From positions 1-64,000 of the forward strand of contig CACLGX010000005.1 in NCBI GenBank assembly GCA_902606585.1: a stretch of DNA of 64,000 nt. Direction: 5' to 3'. Every line of letters begins with the position of its first letter. The stretch's first letter is position 1. A program made the translations under genes and the position numbers. Under the pieces are notes generated by a model that worked only from the letters and a program-made list of their open reading frames with translations, was not told the origin of the DNA and searched no databases. Origin of the DNA: Paracoccaceae bacterium (lineage in GTDB: Bacteria; Pseudomonadota; Alphaproteobacteria; Rhodobacterales; Rhodobacteraceae). This document shows, in pieces, positions 62,046-64,000 of this stretch.

Positions 62046-63200
62046 ATGAAATATGTAATTATGAGTAAAATTCTTAAAACAATACCATATTTAATTTTAA
62101 TCAATGTCGGCTCTTGTGGGGTTCTAAACGACCTTGATTTTGATTTAAGGGGCAATGAGTATGACACCTCTGATGCCGTTAGAAGAGCGATCGGGACTAG
62201 ACCTTTGCCGGATAGTAGGGGAATTATTTCATATGCTACTTATGAAGTAGCAGTGGCTCGTGAAGGTGATACTATTAAAACTATTGCTGATCGTCTTGGG
62301 TTAGAGTCTAAAAATGTAGCCTCTTACAATGGAATGAGTTCTTTAGAAAAACTCAATGAAGGTCAACTTATAAGTCTTCCAAATCGAGTGGATACAAGAA
62401 AATTTCAACCGAATAACTCAACAATCCGCAATGAAGTAAATGTGACCGAATTAGCCTCTGAGGCAATTGAAACGGCTACAAATAAAAAGAAGGTGATAAA
62501 AAAAACCGCCTCTAAGCAAGAAAATGAACCTATTAGACACAAAGTTTCTAGAGGAGAAACCGCTTTTACAATATCAAGACTATACAACGTCTCTATTCGA
62601 TCTTTAGCTGATTGGAACGGACTAGATAGCAACTATTCAATTCGAGAAGGACAGTATCTGTTAATCCCACTGCCAAGAGATCAAATGGTTCCTGAGATGG
62701 CAATGGGAAAACCCGGCGAAAATAGTAAAACTCCCTCGCCACCAAGTAGCTCAGAAGCTTTACCGGAACCAATATCTAAGGCCAAATTAGAAGCAACATC
62801 TGGCAAACCGAAAGCCTCTGAAGTACCAGAAAATACAGAGGCTAATGACTCAGGACAGTTTTCATATCCGGTAAATGGTAAGATAATCCGTGATTATGTA
62901 AGAAATAAAACGGACGGTATCGACATATCTGCGCCTGTAGGCACTCCCATACTAGCAGCCGAAAAGGGTATAGTGGCGGCAATCACTGCAGATACCCAAG
63001 AAGTACCAATTATTGTTTTGAAACATGAAGGAAATTTACTCACTGTTTACGCTGGAGTCGGAGATATTGCAGTAAAAGAGAAAGATAAAATTTCGCGATC
63101 GCAGCTACTTGGTAAGATACAGCCCGGGAACCCACCCTTTGTTCACTTTGAAGTCCGCCGAGGATTCGAGTCCCTTGACCCAATGGAATTCTTAAAATAA
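62046..63200 (+). CDS. NlpD-like lipoprotein with two LysM domains and degenerate LytM/M23 domain
   Basis: Lipobox-like VGSC; LysM repeats (VAREGDTIKTIADRLGL, VSRGETAFTISRLYNV); FSYPVNGKIIRDY...GIDISAPVGTPILAAEKGIV...VHFEVRRG. Confidence 0.87.
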   Translation: MKYVIMSKILKTIPYLILINVGSCGVLNDLDFDLRGNEYDTSDAVRRAIGTRPLPDSRGIISYATYEVAVAREGDTIKTIADRLGLESKNVASYNGMSSLEKLNEGQLISLPNRVDTRKFQPNNSTIRNEVNVTELASEAIETATNKKKVIKKTASKQENEPIRHKVSRGETAFTISRLYNVSIRSLADWNGLDSNYSIREGQYLLIPLPRDQMVPEMAMGKPGENSKTPSPPSSSEALPEPISKAKLEATSGKPKASEVPENTEANDSGQFSYPVNGKIIRDYVRNKTDGIDISAPVGTPILAAEKGIVAAITADTQEVPIIVLKHEGNLLTVYAGVGDIAVKEKDKISRSQLLGKIQPGNPPFVHFEVRRGFESLDPMEFLK

Positions 63201-63210
63201 AAACAGGTAT

Positions 63211-64000
63211 TTATAGTTCAATATTCACTTCGTTTTTGGCAGCTAAGTCAATAAAAAATTGCCAGGCGACACGTCCCGACCTAGCACCTCTCGTCGCTTG
63301 CCATTCAATAGCTTGCGACTTTATAAAGTTCAAATCGTTTGACACACCATACTCATCACAATAACCAGCAATCATTTCTAAATACTCATCCTGACTGCAT
63401 GGATGAAAACCCAACCACAACCCAAAACGATCAGAAAGAGAAACTTTTTCCTCTACTGCCTCCGACGGATTAATAGATGAAGATTTTTCATTTTCAATCA
63501 TTTCTCTTGGCATCAGATGTCTTCTGTTTGAAGTTGCATAAAACAAGACATTTTCTGGTCTGCCTTCGAGCCCACCATCGAGAACTGCTTTAAGTGATTT
63601 GTAATGTTGATCATCATGCGAAAAACTTAAATCATCACAAAAAAGAAGAAACCTTTGAGAGGAACCCCTTAAAATATTCAATAATCGGCCAACTGACGGT
63701 AAATCTTCGCGCTGAAGTTCTACAATTTTAAGTGATAAGCCTTTATCTAAAATTTTTTGGTGAATAGCTTTTATTAAGGAGGATTTACCCATACCTCTAG
63801 ATCCCCATAAAAGCGCATTGTTGGCTGATAATCCTTTAGAAAATTGAAGAGTATTTTCGAGCAAAATATCGCGCACCCTATCGATTCCAACTAGTAACTC
63901 CAATTTTATTTTTGAAACCTTTAGTACTGGCTTCAACTCATCTGGTGATACGCTCCAAACAAACGCATCGTTATTTTTGAAATCAGGATACTCATTTGGG
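63211..64000 (-). CDS. DUF815 family AAA ATP-binding protein (truncated by right edge)
   Basis: Walker A LLWGSRGMGKSSLIKA, LLFCDDLSF, LFYATSNRRHLMPREMIEN. Frame stays open to base 64000 (PNEYPDFKNNDAFVWSVSPDELKPV). Confidence 0.9.
   Translation of the reverse strand, partial: PNEYPDFKNNDAFVWSVSPDELKPVLKVSKIKLELLVGIDRVRDILLENTLQFSKGLSANNALLWGSRGMGKSSLIKAIHQKILDKGLSLKIVELQREDLPSVGRLLNILRGSSQRFLLFCDDLSFSHDDQHYKSLKAVLDGGLEGRPENVLFYATSNRRHLMPREMIENEKSSSINPSEAVEEKVSLSDRFGLWLGFHPCSQDEYLEMIAGYCDEYGVSNDLNFIKSQAIEWQATRGARSGRVAWQFFIDLAAKNEVNIEL

Overview
AT-rich, densely packed chromosomal window from what looks like a marine Rhodobacterales-type alphaproteobacterium (taxon inferred from gene content and synteny only). 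Both edges cut genes: typA on the left, a DUF815 ATPase on the right. Most of it is housekeeping: rpsI-rplM, cimA-cysS, ndk, ABC-F, pepA/lptFG/surA/pdxA/rsmA, prmC-prfA, fur, eno, edd-eda, glnE, bpt, sufT/sufA-like, tpiA, infC, pyrC-pyrE, dnaB-alr-mlaEF, radA-cvpA, surE-pcm-nlpD-like. I saw no rRNA, tRNA, CRISPR, prophage or transposase. The least ordinary stretch is about 26.9-31.9 kb: orphan small ORFs around a divergent palindromic promoter, a gene broken by a stop and a frameshift, a fatty-acid hydroxylase, and a DUF4856 protein divergent from an orphan Fe(III)-binding protein across a perfect palindrome. Other points worth checking: non-canonical start codons for infC (ATA) and rsmA (CTG or another near-cognate), absence of lptD and purF from their usual slots, matching palindromic operators upstream of eno and edd, and DnaA-box-like sites upstream of dnaB. 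I found no convincing new defence or mobile system.
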